Assembly: GCA_964602275.1 (NCBI GenBank)
Contig: CAZRQF010000001.1
Span: 1 to 48,848 of the forward strand
From: RGIG6291 sp964602275
GTDB lineage: Bacteria; Bacillota; Clostridia; TANB77; UBA1234
DNA: 48,848 nucleotides
Reading direction: 5' to 3'
Shown here: positions 33,555 to 42,148 of the stretch, piece by piece
Numbering within the stretch: the first letter of the stretch is position 1
Layout: each line of letters starts with the position of its first letter
Notes under the pieces: model-generated
Told to the model about the DNA's origin: nothing
Database searches by the model: none
The model's input: the letters and a program-made list of their open reading frames with translations, nothing else
Made by a program: the position numbers and the translations under genes

Positions 33555-34980
33555 ATGATATGTTTAGAAGAAATATTTGCAAATATTTTATCCATGTCGA
33601 CAATAGCAAGTTTAATTTTTGTACTTATTATGTGTGTTAGACAACTTTTGAAAAATAAAATTAGTTTTTCAAAATTAAATTTGCTATGGATTGTTTTTAT
33701 TTGCACATTAATAATTCCAATTAGATTTTCTAGCCCTCTAAGCATAAAAAATTTTTTGCCTGAGGAAAAATCAATTTCATTTATTAATCTAGAAAATGCC
33801 ATTGAAGTTGAAAATACAAAGACAGAAAATGAAAATCATATAATTAATATACATATTCCTTATACACGGTTTTATATGGTTAGTAATTATGAGTTTGTTG
33901 ATGCTTAAAGATATTTGTGTTTATTTAAAGTTTTCAAAAACTAGCAATAAAAATATTTCAGAAATTTCAAGCGATGTTTATGAGATATTTGAAAAATGTA
34001 AGACACAATTAAATATTAAAACTAATATAAATTTTGTTGTTCAAGAACAAATTAAAACACCTTCTCTTTATGGAATTTTAAGTCCACGAATATTAGTGAC
34101 AAACGATGTTGTTTCTTTATCAAAAGATGAATTAGAATGTATTTTTATTCATGAATTAAATCATTATAAATCTAAACATCAGTACATTTATATGATTTTA
34201 TTATTATTAAAAAGAATATATTGGTTTAATCCGATAATTTATTTTGCAGATAAAATAATCAAACAAGATTTAGAATATATGATAGATGAGCAAGTGCTAG
34301 ATATTTTCAAAAATGAGAAGACATATTTTAAAACAATAGTGAAAGTATTAGCAATGAGTAGTGGCTTGGTATGTTCGATTCCTAATATTTGTGGTGGAAA
34401 AGTCGAAGTAGAAAGGAGAATAAAACAAATGAAGAATAAAAAAGTTAATACATTATTTTCGAGAATTGTAGTTTGTGCAATTATTGTGACTCTTTCAATG
34501 ATAACTATTTCGCTAGCAAGTGAAAAAACATATACAAACGATGATTTATTTAGTGGAGAATTAATTTTAGAAAACGATGAAACACAAGGAAAAACAGAAG
34601 TAGTTAAACCGCTTGCAAATGCGATTGTTACAGCAGCTTTTGGCGAGCATGTTAATCCAATAACTGGTCAAAAAATAGTTCACACTGGCATAGATGTAAC
34701 ATCTAATGAAACAGATGAAATAGTTTCGATAGCAGATGGAAAAGTAATATTTGTTGGTTATGATGTTCAAAGAGGAAATAATATTAAAATTAAACATCAA
34801 GATGGTAGTGTTTCAGCTTATTCGCACGGTAAAGAAATTTTAGTAAAAGAAGGCGATGAAGTTCATGCAGGCGAAAAGATAATGATTATGGGAGTAACTG
34901 GAATGGCAACGGGTGAACACTTACATTTTGAACTTATAAATTCAGCTGGGGAATATGTTGATGTAAATCAAATTTTCTAA
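33555..34980 (+). pseudogene. BlaR1/MecR1-type M56 membrane protease fused to an M23 peptidase domain, frameshifted
   Basis: Two overlapping frames (33555-33908 and 33889-34980) form one gene. Removing one T from the TTTT at 33870-33873 gives a continuous reading, IPYTRF-IWLVIMSLLMLKDI, restoring the third membrane segment. The joined protein of about 475 residues has two N-terminal membrane segments, the M56 zinc motif HELNH with a downstream YMIDEQV Glu region, a last membrane segment (VVCAIIVTLSMITIS), and an extracellular M23 domain with HTGID and HLHFE. Ordinary BlaR1 has a penicillin-binding sensor there. AGGAGG precedes the ATG. A real mutation, slippage and assembly error are all possible. 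Confidence 0.8.
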
Positions 34981-35112
34981 TATGAAGAATGTTTGGTTGG
35001 AAGAAGTAAACAGGTGATTTATCAAACACATTTGTGCAAAAAAATTTAAAAATTTAAAAAAATCTTGAAAATTTTTTAAAAATATATTAATATAATCATA
35101 TCGTGTAGCGAG

Positions 35113-35150
35113 AGCGTAAGTCCAGAAAGCTGGGCTTGCGCTATTTTTTT
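35113..35150 (+). terminator. leader terminator before the MATE-kinase gene
   Basis: A 13-bp stem (35113-35125 with 35130-35142, two G-U pairs), an AAAG loop and seven T form a strong terminator only 30 bases before the start codon. A TATAAT at 35091-35096 lies just upstream without a good -35, so the hairpin would sit at the very 5' end of the transcript. This arrangement suggests attenuation. It may also serve as terminator for blaR1. Confidence 0.75.
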
Positions 35151-35179
35151 GTGTCTAAAAAATAGAAGGAGTGTGTAAT

Positions 35180-37141
35180 ATGGAAGAAATACAAAAAAAC
35201 AAAATGGCGGAAACGCCAATGAAAAAATTATTATTAAAAATGGGTTTACCAATGATTATATCAATGGTGCTACAAGCATTATATAATGTTGTTGATAGTA
35301 TGTTTGTAGCTAATATGAAAGAAGACGGAGCACTCGCAAATCAAGCACTAACCATTGCTTTTCCAATTCAAATTTTGATTATAGCAATAGGTGTTGGAAC
35401 TGGGATAGGGTTAAATGCATTATTGTCAAAAAGTTTAGGAGAAAAAGATCATGAAAAAGTAAATAAGATAGCAGGGAACGGAATATTTTTAAGTGTTTGC
35501 ATATTTTTAGTATTTTTGCTATTTGGTGTTTTTGGCACTGAATGGTTTATTTCATTGTTTGCAGGTGGAAATACAAAAGTAATATCTATGGGAACGACCT
35601 ACCTAAAAATTTGTACTTGTTTATCATTAGGTTCAATTGGATATACGGTATACGAAAGATTTTTGCAATCGACTGGAAAAACGATGTTGTCTACAATTGC
35701 ACAAATATCAGGTGCGGTTGCAAATATTGTTTTGGACTATATATTTATATTCCCACTAGAAATGGGAGTAGCTGGTGCAGCTTGGGCAACAGTTATTGGT
35801 CAATTTATTTCTTTATTTGTTGCAATGTTTTTTCACTATACTAAAAATAAAGAAATAAATGGCAATATAAAATATATTAAACCAGAAATTAATTTAATTA
35901 AAGGAATTTACCAAATAGGAATTTCGGCTGCGATTATGCAGGCATTACTTTCGGTTATGATGGCAGGTATGAATGCGATACTTGGAATGGCAAAAGCAGA
36001 TGCTACAATTCTTGTTGGTTCATTTGGAATTTACTATAAAATACAACAAATAGCATTGTTTTCTGCGTTTGGGTTATCTAATACTATAATATCAATATTA
36101 TCATTTAATTATGGAATGAAAGATAAGGAAAGAATAGATGCTTGTATTAAATATGGAATTTTAGATACTATGATTGTTTCATTTATTTTAACAATTGTTT
36201 TTGAAATTTTTGCTAAACCATTATCAAGTCTATTTGCTTTATCAGAAGGCACAAGTAAAGAAATTGTAGAACTTTGTACTGTTTCGCTTCGAATAGCAAG
36301 TATAGGCTTTGTATTTATGGGATTTTCTGTTGCTGTGCAAGGCATATTACAATCACTTGGTTATGCGGTAAGACCTTTAATAATATCATTATTAAGATTA
36401 GTTATATTCGTATTTCCACTAGCATATTTCTTCACATTATCTGATAATGTAACAAATATTGTTTGGTGGACATTTCCAATAGCAGAAGCGTTAACAGCTA
36501 TAGTATCTATATTTATATTAAAAAGAACATACAAAGAAAAAGTAGCAATATTAGAAGAAAACGAAAAGAAAAAAGATGTAAACGAGAAGCTAATCATATC
36601 AATATCAAGACAACATGGAACAGGTGGAAAAGAAATCGCAAGAAAAGTAGCCGAAAAGTTAAGCATGAAATTTTATGATAAAGAAGAAATTAAGAAATTT
36701 GCAATTGAAAATTCTTTAATTGAAAATAAATATAGTGATGATGAACTTTATAATTTTTATTTATCATTAGATGCCGAAAAAGATTCTATGATAAAACAAG
36801 CAGAAACAATAAAGATGATTGCATCAAAAAATGACTGTGTAATTGTTGGTAGATGTGCAGATTATATATTAAAAGATAATCCAAATTTAATAAAAATATT
36901 TTTATATGCTCCAATGGAATATAGGATAAATAAAGTGCAAGAAATGTATAAAGATAGTTATGATAATGCTAAAAAACATATAATCAAATCAGATAAATCA
37001 AGAACTTCATATTATGAGATAATTGCAAACAAACAATGGGGCGATAAAGAAAACTATGACCTATGTATTAATTGTGAAATTGGTAATGATAAAATAGTTA
37101 ATACTATATGTGAATATATAAAAAATATACTTGCACATTAA
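35180..37141 (+). CDS. MATE efflux transporter fused to a cytidylate-kinase-like domain
   Basis: A 653-residue membrane protein. Residues 1 to about 450 are a MATE (NorM/DinF-like) multidrug exporter with twelve hydrophobic segments and the start TPMKKLLLKMGLPMIISMVLQ. Residues about 465-653 are a cytosolic domain of the cytidylate-kinase-like group (Cytidylate_kin2), with ISISRQHGTGGKEIARKVAEK as P-loop region, FYDKEEI, and GRCADYIL. AGAAGGAG precedes the ATG at 35180; the GTG at 35171 is less likely. The kinase domain could modify a substrate or sense nucleotides. It stands alone behind a leader terminator. This fusion occurs in other Clostridia, but its role is not known to me. Confidence 0.88.
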   Translation: MEEIQKNKMAETPMKKLLLKMGLPMIISMVLQALYNVVDSMFVANMKEDGALANQALTIAFPIQILIIAIGVGTGIGLNALLSKSLGEKDHEKVNKIAGNGIFLSVCIFLVFLLFGVFGTEWFISLFAGGNTKVISMGTTYLKICTCLSLGSIGYTVYERFLQSTGKTMLSTIAQISGAVANIVLDYIFIFPLEMGVAGAAWATVIGQFISLFVAMFFHYTKNKEINGNIKYIKPEINLIKGIYQIGISAAIMQALLSVMMAGMNAILGMAKADATILVGSFGIYYKIQQIALFSAFGLSNTIISILSFNYGMKDKERIDACIKYGILDTMIVSFILTIVFEIFAKPLSSLFALSEGTSKEIVELCTVSLRIASIGFVFMGFSVAVQGILQSLGYAVRPLIISLLRLVIFVFPLAYFFTLSDNVTNIVWWTFPIAEALTAIVSIFILKRTYKEKVAILEENEKKKDVNEKLIISISRQHGTGGKEIARKVAEKLSMKFYDKEEIKKFAIENSLIENKYSDDELYNFYLSLDAEKDSMIKQAETIKMIASKNDCVIVGRCADYILKDNPNLIKIFLYAPMEYRINKVQEMYKDSYDNAKKHIIKSDKSRTSYYEIIANKQWGDKENYDLCINCEIGNDKIVNTICEYIKNILAH

Positions 37142-37359
37142 TCAAAATTTTGTATAAAAATTGGGGTTCATTTCACATCTTTAAGCGAATTTGAATAATT
37201 GTAAAAATTTACAATTGAAGTAGACAGACTAAAAATAATATTATAGAATAGTTGCAGAGGAAATGATGATATTAGAATGAAATTGCATTCTTATAGCTAC
37301 TTATCTAGTGTCAGAAAATTTAATTAGAACAAAAGTGAACTGAAAAGGAGACTACCAAA

Positions 37360-38013
37360 ATGAAAAAATGGTGTAGTAAAATTTGGATATATGTTATGTG
37401 CATAATAGGAGTTATGATGACGGTATTATTGATAAAAAATTGGAATATATGGACTATTCCGATGAAAATGGTTGCATTAAATGCAATAATTCTTCCGTTA
37501 CATGTTATAGAAGAATGGATTATGCCAGGTGGTTTTCATTATGCCTATAATATTAACAAAGGTATTACAGATGAAAAATTATTGCATAAATATCCAATGA
37601 ATCAATTAACTGATATGTTAACTAATTTTATTGCTGAAATATTTTTTTGCGTTTTAGTATTCTTAAAAGTAGGAAAAGCAGTCGCTTTTGGTGTTATGGC
37701 ATTTGATTTTATGGAAGCTGTTATGCACACCGTGATAGGAATAAGAATGAAAAAACAATTTAAAAGTCACGGAAAGAAAACTATATATGGACCAGGTTCT
37801 ATTACAGCATATTTGGCACAATTGCCTGTCGGAATATTTTTAGCAGTTTGGTATTTTCAAAATGGACTAACTTTGGTAGAGGTTGCTATCGGAATAATAA
37901 CAATGTTACTTGGTTCAATATGTATGATAAATCTTCCGGAAGGATTATTAAAAAAAGAAAATAATAATTATGAATTTGCTGATGCGGGATATTTTAAAAA
38001 ATATTTAAAGTAA
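37360..38013 (+). CDS. HXXEE-domain membrane protein
   Basis: A 217-residue membrane protein of the HXXEE family, named for the motif seen here as LPLHVIEEW near residue 48. About six hydrophobic segments are spread along the chain; the conserved His and Glu lie at a membrane boundary and suggest an intramembrane enzyme, but no function is established. GGAG precedes the ATG. In the 218-base gap before it, AATTGTAAA and TTTACAATT form an inverted repeat at 37195-37214, and a weak promoter (TTGAAG, TATTAT) follows. Confidence 0.8.
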   Translation: MKKWCSKIWIYVMCIIGVMMTVLLIKNWNIWTIPMKMVALNAIILPLHVIEEWIMPGGFHYAYNINKGITDEKLLHKYPMNQLTDMLTNFIAEIFFCVLVFLKVGKAVAFGVMAFDFMEAVMHTVIGIRMKKQFKSHGKKTIYGPGSITAYLAQLPVGIFLAVWYFQNGLTLVEVAIGIITMLLGSICMINLPEGLLKKENNNYEFADAGYFKKYLK

Positions 38014-38056
38014 AAAACAATTATAAAAAAGTATGAAGAAAGGAAGTTGAACTTAT

Positions 38057-38161
38057 ATGAAAAATTTAATTGTTTATTATTCTTATGAGGGAAATACAGA
38101 AGAGTTGGTAAAAGGAATGAAAAAGAAAGTTAATAATTGGCTTAAAGATAATTTAAAATAG
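38057..38161 (+). pseudogene. flavodoxin relic with internal deletion
   Basis: The 34-codon frame begins MKNLIVYYSYEGNTEELV, the FMN-phosphate loop start of a flavodoxin, and then passes directly to a helix ending NNWLKDNLK, which resembles a flavodoxin C terminus. The central 100 or so residues are missing. GAAAGGAAG precedes the ATG. Confidence 0.65.
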
Positions 38162-38188
38162 AAGTTGAAGTTTAAATATCAAGATATA

Positions 38189-38203
38189 CATTGCGTGACC
38201 AAC
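38189..38203. repeat. 15-bp direct repeat, copy 1
   Basis: CATTGCGTGACCAAC occurs here and at 40291-40305, and both copies end five bases before a -35-like hexamer. The copies bracket the AAA ATPase and WYL genes. It may be a regulator site or an insertion footprint. Confidence 0.8.
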
Positions 38204-38207
38204 TAGC

Positions 38208-38235
38208 TTGAAAAATACCTGATTTAGCGTATAAT
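38208..38235 (+). promoter_or_regulatory. promoter of the AAA ATPase gene
   Basis: TTGAAA at 38208-38213 and TATAAT at 38230-38235 are 16 bases apart, right after the 15-bp repeat. Confidence 0.65.
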
Positions 38236-38240
38236 TGCAT

Positions 38241-38268
38241 AAAAAGTATGTAAAAACCTACTTTTTTA
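38241..38268 (+). terminator. promoter-proximal hairpin before the AAA ATPase gene
   Basis: AAAAAGTA (38241-38248) pairs with TACTTTTT (38259-38266) around a 10-base loop, continuing into T residues. It starts at about the predicted transcription start, as at 18629 and 35113. The stem is AT-rich, so it is weaker than those. Confidence 0.5.
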
Positions 38269-38283
38269 TAGATTATATGAAAA

Positions 38284-39171
38284 ATGGGTGTAAGTATGGA
38301 AGTTTTTTTAAAAGAATTTAGACTTTTAACACAAGATAGGGAAGACAGTATTTGTAATGATAACACTATGGTTAATAGAATGGTTTTCAACAATTGTTAT
38401 CCTTTACGAATTTTTTGCAACAAGAAATTTGAAAGAATACAATTTGAACCAATTACAATTTTTTATGGCGGAAATGGTTCAGGGAAGACGACATTACTAA
38501 ATATGATTGCAGATAAAATACACGCACAAAGGAGAAACAAAGATAACAAGGGAATTTTGTTTGACTTATATGTTAAAAATACATATGCTGTTATGCGAAA
38601 GACAGACTTAGAAAATAAAGAATATATTTCAAGTGACGATGTTTTTGACTATTTGTTAGATGTTAGAGCGATAAATTCCGGAGTGAATAGAAGAAAACAG
38701 GAATTAGTAGATGAATATTTAAAGTATAAGTATAGTAAGGAGATTATAAGAAATCCGTTAAAAGATTATGAAAAACTATCAAAAATAAATTCTGCTAGAT
38801 CAAATTCGAATAGGCAATATATGAGAAAACAATTGCGAAATAATAATATAATTCAATTTTCGAATGGCGAATCTGCACTTGATTTTTGGCAAGATAAAAT
38901 AGAAAAAAATGGCGTGTATATATTAGATGAACCTGAAAACAGTTTAGCTGCAGATAATGTACTAAAATTAAAAAAATTCATTGAAGATTCTGCAAGGTTT
39001 TATAATTGCCAATTTATAATTTCAACGCATTCGCCTTTTTTGCTAGCACTTCAAGAGGCTAAAATATATGATTTAGATACAAATCCTGTTGTGGCAAGAC
39101 CTTGGTATGAGCTAGAGAATATGAAAGTGTATTATCAATTTTTTAAAGAAAATGAAAAGATGTTTTTGTAA
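38284..39171 (+). CDS. AAA family ATPase (ABC/OLD-like)
   Basis: A 295-residue ATPase with FYGGNGSGKTTLLNM (Walker A near residues 62-70), a helical insert of about 120 residues, a signature-like FSNGES, and VYILDEPENSLA (Walker B) followed by FIISTHSPFLLAL with the H-loop. This is the compact RecF/ABC-type ATPase seen in many defence and DNA-repair genes. No nuclease or toroid domain is attached, so a partner may be needed. The start is uncertain: ATG 38284 and ATG 38296 both have weak ribosome sites. A WYL regulator follows 96 bases later. Confidence 0.82.
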   Translation: MGVSMEVFLKEFRLLTQDREDSICNDNTMVNRMVFNNCYPLRIFCNKKFERIQFEPITIFYGGNGSGKTTLLNMIADKIHAQRRNKDNKGILFDLYVKNTYAVMRKTDLENKEYISSDDVFDYLLDVRAINSGVNRRKQELVDEYLKYKYSKEIIRNPLKDYEKLSKINSARSNSNRQYMRKQLRNNNIIQFSNGESALDFWQDKIEKNGVYILDEPENSLAADNVLKLKKFIEDSARFYNCQFIISTHSPFLLALQEAKIYDLDTNPVVARPWYELENMKVYYQFFKENEKMFL

Positions 39172-39267
39172 AAAGAATAAACAAATGAATTAGTGATAGC
39201 GAAAATTCAATATATATTTTGCTAATATTTTATGATAAAAAACTAATGATAATGGAGGATACTGTCT

Positions 39268-40269
39268 ATGGAATTGTACGAGAAAAATGGAAACATATTA
39301 TACATATTAAATGTGTTAAAAAAATATAGTGATGAAGAACATATGCTTTCAACTATCGAGATACAAAGAAAAGTGAAAGAAATATATGATGTAGAAATTG
39401 ATCCTAGAACTATTAGAAGAAATATAAATCTATTAAAATATAAATTGAATTACGATATAAGTACGAGAGATGATAACGGTAAGGGATATTATATAAATAG
39501 AGATCCAGAAACTGATTTTGAGCCTGGAGAAGTGCGAGCTATAATTGATAATTTTAGTTATGCTAATTACATAGTACCAACTATTGCAAAAAATATAATA
39601 AAAAAGTGTAAAAACATACAAACAGTTTATGAAAATGAAAAGATAAAAGATTATCAAATATATGCAAATAATTCAAAGACAGAAAATGTTGAGGTTATAA
39701 AAAATATCGAAGATATTTCAAATGCTATCTATATGCATAAGAAAATACAATTTGAATATTGGAAATATGCAATAGTAGAGGATAAAATAGAAAAGAAAAT
39801 TATAAATACACCAATAGTTTCTCCTTATGCGATAGTTTATAAAAAGCAAGAATTTTATATGATAGCAATAAAAGAAGGAAATAAAGAGTTTTATAATTAC
39901 AGAATAGATAGAATAAAAAATATCAGTATATTAAATGAAAATATAACGATTAAGAAAAAGAAACATGAAATTCAAGAGTTTGCTGAGTCTTCAACAGAAA
40001 TGTTTGGAGGTCCAAAAGAAGAGATAGAAGTAATATGTCATGTGTTGTTATTAGATACAATTATAGAAACATTTGGTAGAAATGTTTCTATAAGCAAAAT
40101 ACCAAATGATGATGAATATTTTAGATTAACTGTAAATACAAGCATTCTAGGTTTTAAAATGTGGGCTATGAGAAATATAGACTTGGTAGAGGTAAAAAAG
40201 CCTATTTCACTACGACAAGAAATGAAAAAGATTGTAGAAGAAGCTACAAAAAAATATTGCGAAAAATAG
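39268..40269 (+). CDS. WYL-domain transcriptional regulator
   Basis: A 333-residue regulator with an N-terminal winged helix (DEEHMLSTIEIQRKVKEIY, then IDPRTIRRNINLL as recognition helix), a WYL domain in the middle (PYAIVYKKQEFYMIAIKEG, NYRIDRIKNISIL), and a C-terminal WCX extension. WYL proteins control DNA-damage and phage-defence genes and can bind nucleic-acid ligands. GGAGG precedes the ATG. It lies between the AAA gene and the DpnII block and is the obvious candidate to bind the repeated motif at 38189 and 40291. Confidence 0.9.
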   Translation: MELYEKNGNILYILNVLKKYSDEEHMLSTIEIQRKVKEIYDVEIDPRTIRRNINLLKYKLNYDISTRDDNGKGYYINRDPETDFEPGEVRAIIDNFSYANYIVPTIAKNIIKKCKNIQTVYENEKIKDYQIYANNSKTENVEVIKNIEDISNAIYMHKKIQFEYWKYAIVEDKIEKKIINTPIVSPYAIVYKKQEFYMIAIKEGNKEFYNYRIDRIKNISILNENITIKKKKHEIQEFAESSTEMFGGPKEEIEVICHVLLLDTIIETFGRNVSISKIPNDDEYFRLTVNTSILGFKMWAMRNIDLVEVKKPISLRQEMKKIVEEATKKYCEK

Positions 40270-40290
40270 ATATTAAGTTGTATGAATAAG

Positions 40291-40305
40291 CATTGCGTGA
40301 CCAAC
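40291..40305. repeat. 15-bp direct repeat, copy 2
   Basis: Exact copy of 38189-38203, starting 21 bases after the WYL gene stop. Confidence 0.8.
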
Positions 40306-40312
40306 GATATTT

Positions 40313-40360
40313 AAATCTTCGTTATTATAATGTATAATTACATTAAAGTAACGAAGATTT
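40313..40360. promoter_or_regulatory. nested inverted repeat and promoter before the gene at 40384
   Basis: Outer arms AAATCTTCGTTA / TAACGAAGATTT (40313-40324, 40349-40360) and inner arms TAATGTA / TACATTA (40328-40334, 40339-40345) are all perfect. An extended -10 (TG, TATAAT at 40333-40338) with TTTAAA at 40310-40315 sits across it, and T residues follow. As DNA it could be an operator over a promoter; as RNA from the WYL gene it would be a terminator. Confidence 0.6.
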
Positions 40361-40383
40361 TTATATGAAAGGAGAAAAACAAG

Positions 40384-41010
40384 ATGCTATTAAATATACT
40401 TCCAAATGCAGAATTATCAATTGATTTGAATAAAAAGCTTAGAGGCTATTTGCTAAGTTTAAAAATCAAAAATAAATATTTTAATTATGATGCGTATTCA
40501 AAAATTTACTATGAAAATATAATTTCTATAATTGAGAATATTGAAAACATGATATTTAGTAAATACAAATCTATTTATGATGTTTGCATAAACAAAATAA
40601 AATTTTCTTTTGACTCAAACGAAACCTTAATTAGAATTTGTATAAACATTAGTGATGAGCAACAATATTCTGTAATATTAAATAGAGATAATGTTATAGT
40701 ATTGTATAATTATTTAGTAAACTATATTAAAACATTTAATAAAATTCAAAATTTTGATTTTAATAAAAAGTTTGTTTATGTTGAAGTAAGATATTGTGAT
40801 GTATATAGTTCAAAATTTTATTCTTATATATCTGAAAATAAAAATATAAAGCCTTGGGATATAGTTTATGTAGATAGAGCGGGTACAAAATGTTTAGCGG
40901 TTGTTGTGAATAAGTCAGAATATTATTACGAGAAAGTGCCGTATCCCGTTTTAGAAACAAAAAGAGTTATAAAAATAGTGACAAGGTCACAAGAGTACAA
41001 AAATGTATGA
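40384..41010 (+). CDS. hypothetical protein with C-terminal barrel-like domain
   Basis: I do not recognise the 208-residue protein as a whole. Residues 1-115 are mixed helix and strand, with KIKFSFDSNETLIRICINIS. The C-terminal 70 residues (VEVRYCDVYSSKFYSY, KPWDIVYVDRAGTKCLAVVV, EKVPYPVLETKRVIKIV) resemble a small beta domain found at the end of many clostridial proteins and like the N-terminal domain of PriA. GGAG precedes the ATG. Its last 14 codons and terminator are copied at 44346-44412, which marks it as the insertion target of the DpnII block. Confidence 0.75.
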   Translation: MLLNILPNAELSIDLNKKLRGYLLSLKIKNKYFNYDAYSKIYYENIISIIENIENMIFSKYKSIYDVCINKIKFSFDSNETLIRICINISDEQQYSVILNRDNVIVLYNYLVNYIKTFNKIQNFDFNKKFVYVEVRYCDVYSSKFYSYISENKNIKPWDIVYVDRAGTKCLAVVVNKSEYYYEKVPYPVLETKRVIKIVTRSQEYKNV

Positions 41011-41033
41011 AATTAATTCATACATTTTTGTAT
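40967..41033. repeat. 67-bp direct repeat, copy 1 (original)
   Basis: Matches 44346-44412 at 64 of 67 positions, with differences at 40983, 41022 and 41030. It covers the last codons of the gene at 40384, its stop, and the hairpin terminator. The copies are 3,379 bases apart and enclose the DpnII genes and the phosphoesterase. Confidence 0.93.
40996..41033 (+). terminator. terminator of the gene at 40384
   Basis: ACAAAAATGTATGAA (40997-41011) pairs perfectly with TTCATACATTTTTGT (41017-41031) around a 5-base loop. The stop codon is inside the left arm. The 41034-41237 stretch after it has no gene I can support. Confidence 0.8.
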
Positions 41034-41237
41034 TATATGGTATTTTTTATAAGGCAAAAATTAAATCGTTGGCTTTCAGATAAGCTGTTAAAATCAGATT
41101 GCAATACTAAAGCACTCGATAGAAAAAATGCAAACCAAACATTATGTAAATTTATAAAAAACTTGGATGTTTGCTGGATTTTGTCGTTATGCTATGATAA
41201 TATAGTGTTCAGAGAAATTAGAATGAGAGGTAAAATT

Positions 41238-42140
41238 ATGAAAAGCAAAGAAAAAGTCAGACCATTTGTAAAATGGGCTGGTGGCAAAGGAAGCTTAATT
41301 CCTCAGATTACGAAATATTATCCAGAAGATTTGAAAACAGGTATTATAGAAAAATATATTGAGCCATTTGTTGGTGGTGGTGCTGTGTTAATAGATATAC
41401 TACAAAAATATGATGTTAAAGAAGTGTATGCATACGATACAAATAGAGATTTAATAAATGCATATAATGTTATAAAGACGGATGTTGATGATTTAATAAA
41501 TAAATTAAAAAAGTATGAGGATGAGTATATTTCTTTAGAAACGGAAGAAAGAAAAAAATACTATTATAATGTTAGAAGTGAATATAATTCATCTGAGATA
41601 AAAGAGGGGAAAATATCAACAAAGCGTGCTGCAGAGTTTATATTTTTAAACAGGACATGCTTTAATGGATTATATAGAGTTAATCAAAGTGGAGATTTTA
41701 ATGTGCCAATGGGTAAATATAAAAATCCAACTATTTGTGATAAAAAAAATCTTGAAGCTTTATCAAAATTAATTAAAAATGTCAATTTTATTTGTGAAGA
41801 TTATCTAACTACAGAAGCAATAGTAGATAAAAATACTTTTGTATATTTTGATCCACCATATAGACCATTAAGTGTTACTTCTGGATTTACTTCATATACA
41901 AAAGATGATTTTGACGATGAAGACCAGAGGCGATTAGCATCATATTTTAGAACTTTAGATACAAAAGATGCTAAATTAATGTTAAGTAATTCAAATCCTA
42001 AAAATGTTAATGAAGAGGATACATTCTTTGATGACATTTATAATGGATTTAATATAAACGAATTACAAGCAAATAGAATGATAAATGCTAAAGCTGATAA
42101 AAGAGGAAAAATATCAGAATTATTAATAATAAATTATTAG
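41238..42140 (+). CDS. dpnM: DpnM-type adenine-N6 DNA methyltransferase (GATC)
   Basis: A 300-residue Dam-like methyltransferase of the alpha class that modifies the A of GATC. It has the SAM-binding motif PFVKWAGGKGSLI at the N terminus, FVGGGAVL, a target-recognition region with FLNRTCFNGLYRVNQSGDFNVP, and the catalytic DPPY in YFDPPYRPL. The ATG at 41238 follows GAGAGGT and fits the family start; the longer frame runs back into the repeat and is not credible. dpnA follows after 8 bases. GATC specificity is inferred from the matching DpnII endonuclease. Confidence 0.93.
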   Translation: MKSKEKVRPFVKWAGGKGSLIPQITKYYPEDLKTGIIEKYIEPFVGGGAVLIDILQKYDVKEVYAYDTNRDLINAYNVIKTDVDDLINKLKKYEDEYISLETEERKKYYYNVRSEYNSSEIKEGKISTKRAAEFIFLNRTCFNGLYRVNQSGDFNVPMGKYKNPTICDKKNLEALSKLIKNVNFICEDYLTTEAIVDKNTFVYFDPPYRPLSVTSGFTSYTKDDFDDEDQRRLASYFRTLDTKDAKLMLSNSNPKNVNEEDTFFDDIYNGFNINELQANRMINAKADKRGKISELLIINY

Positions 42141-42148
42141 GAGAAATA

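Noticed and set aside
35091..35150. Known riboswitch class before the MATE gene
   Set aside because: The leader is too short, and only a terminator stem is visible; I could not match it to guanidine or other MATE-linked riboswitch classes.
41007..41237. 77-codon extension of dpnM back to the repeat
   Set aside because: It has no ribosome site, does not look like a methyltransferase N terminus, and a good GAGAGGT precedes the ATG at 41238.
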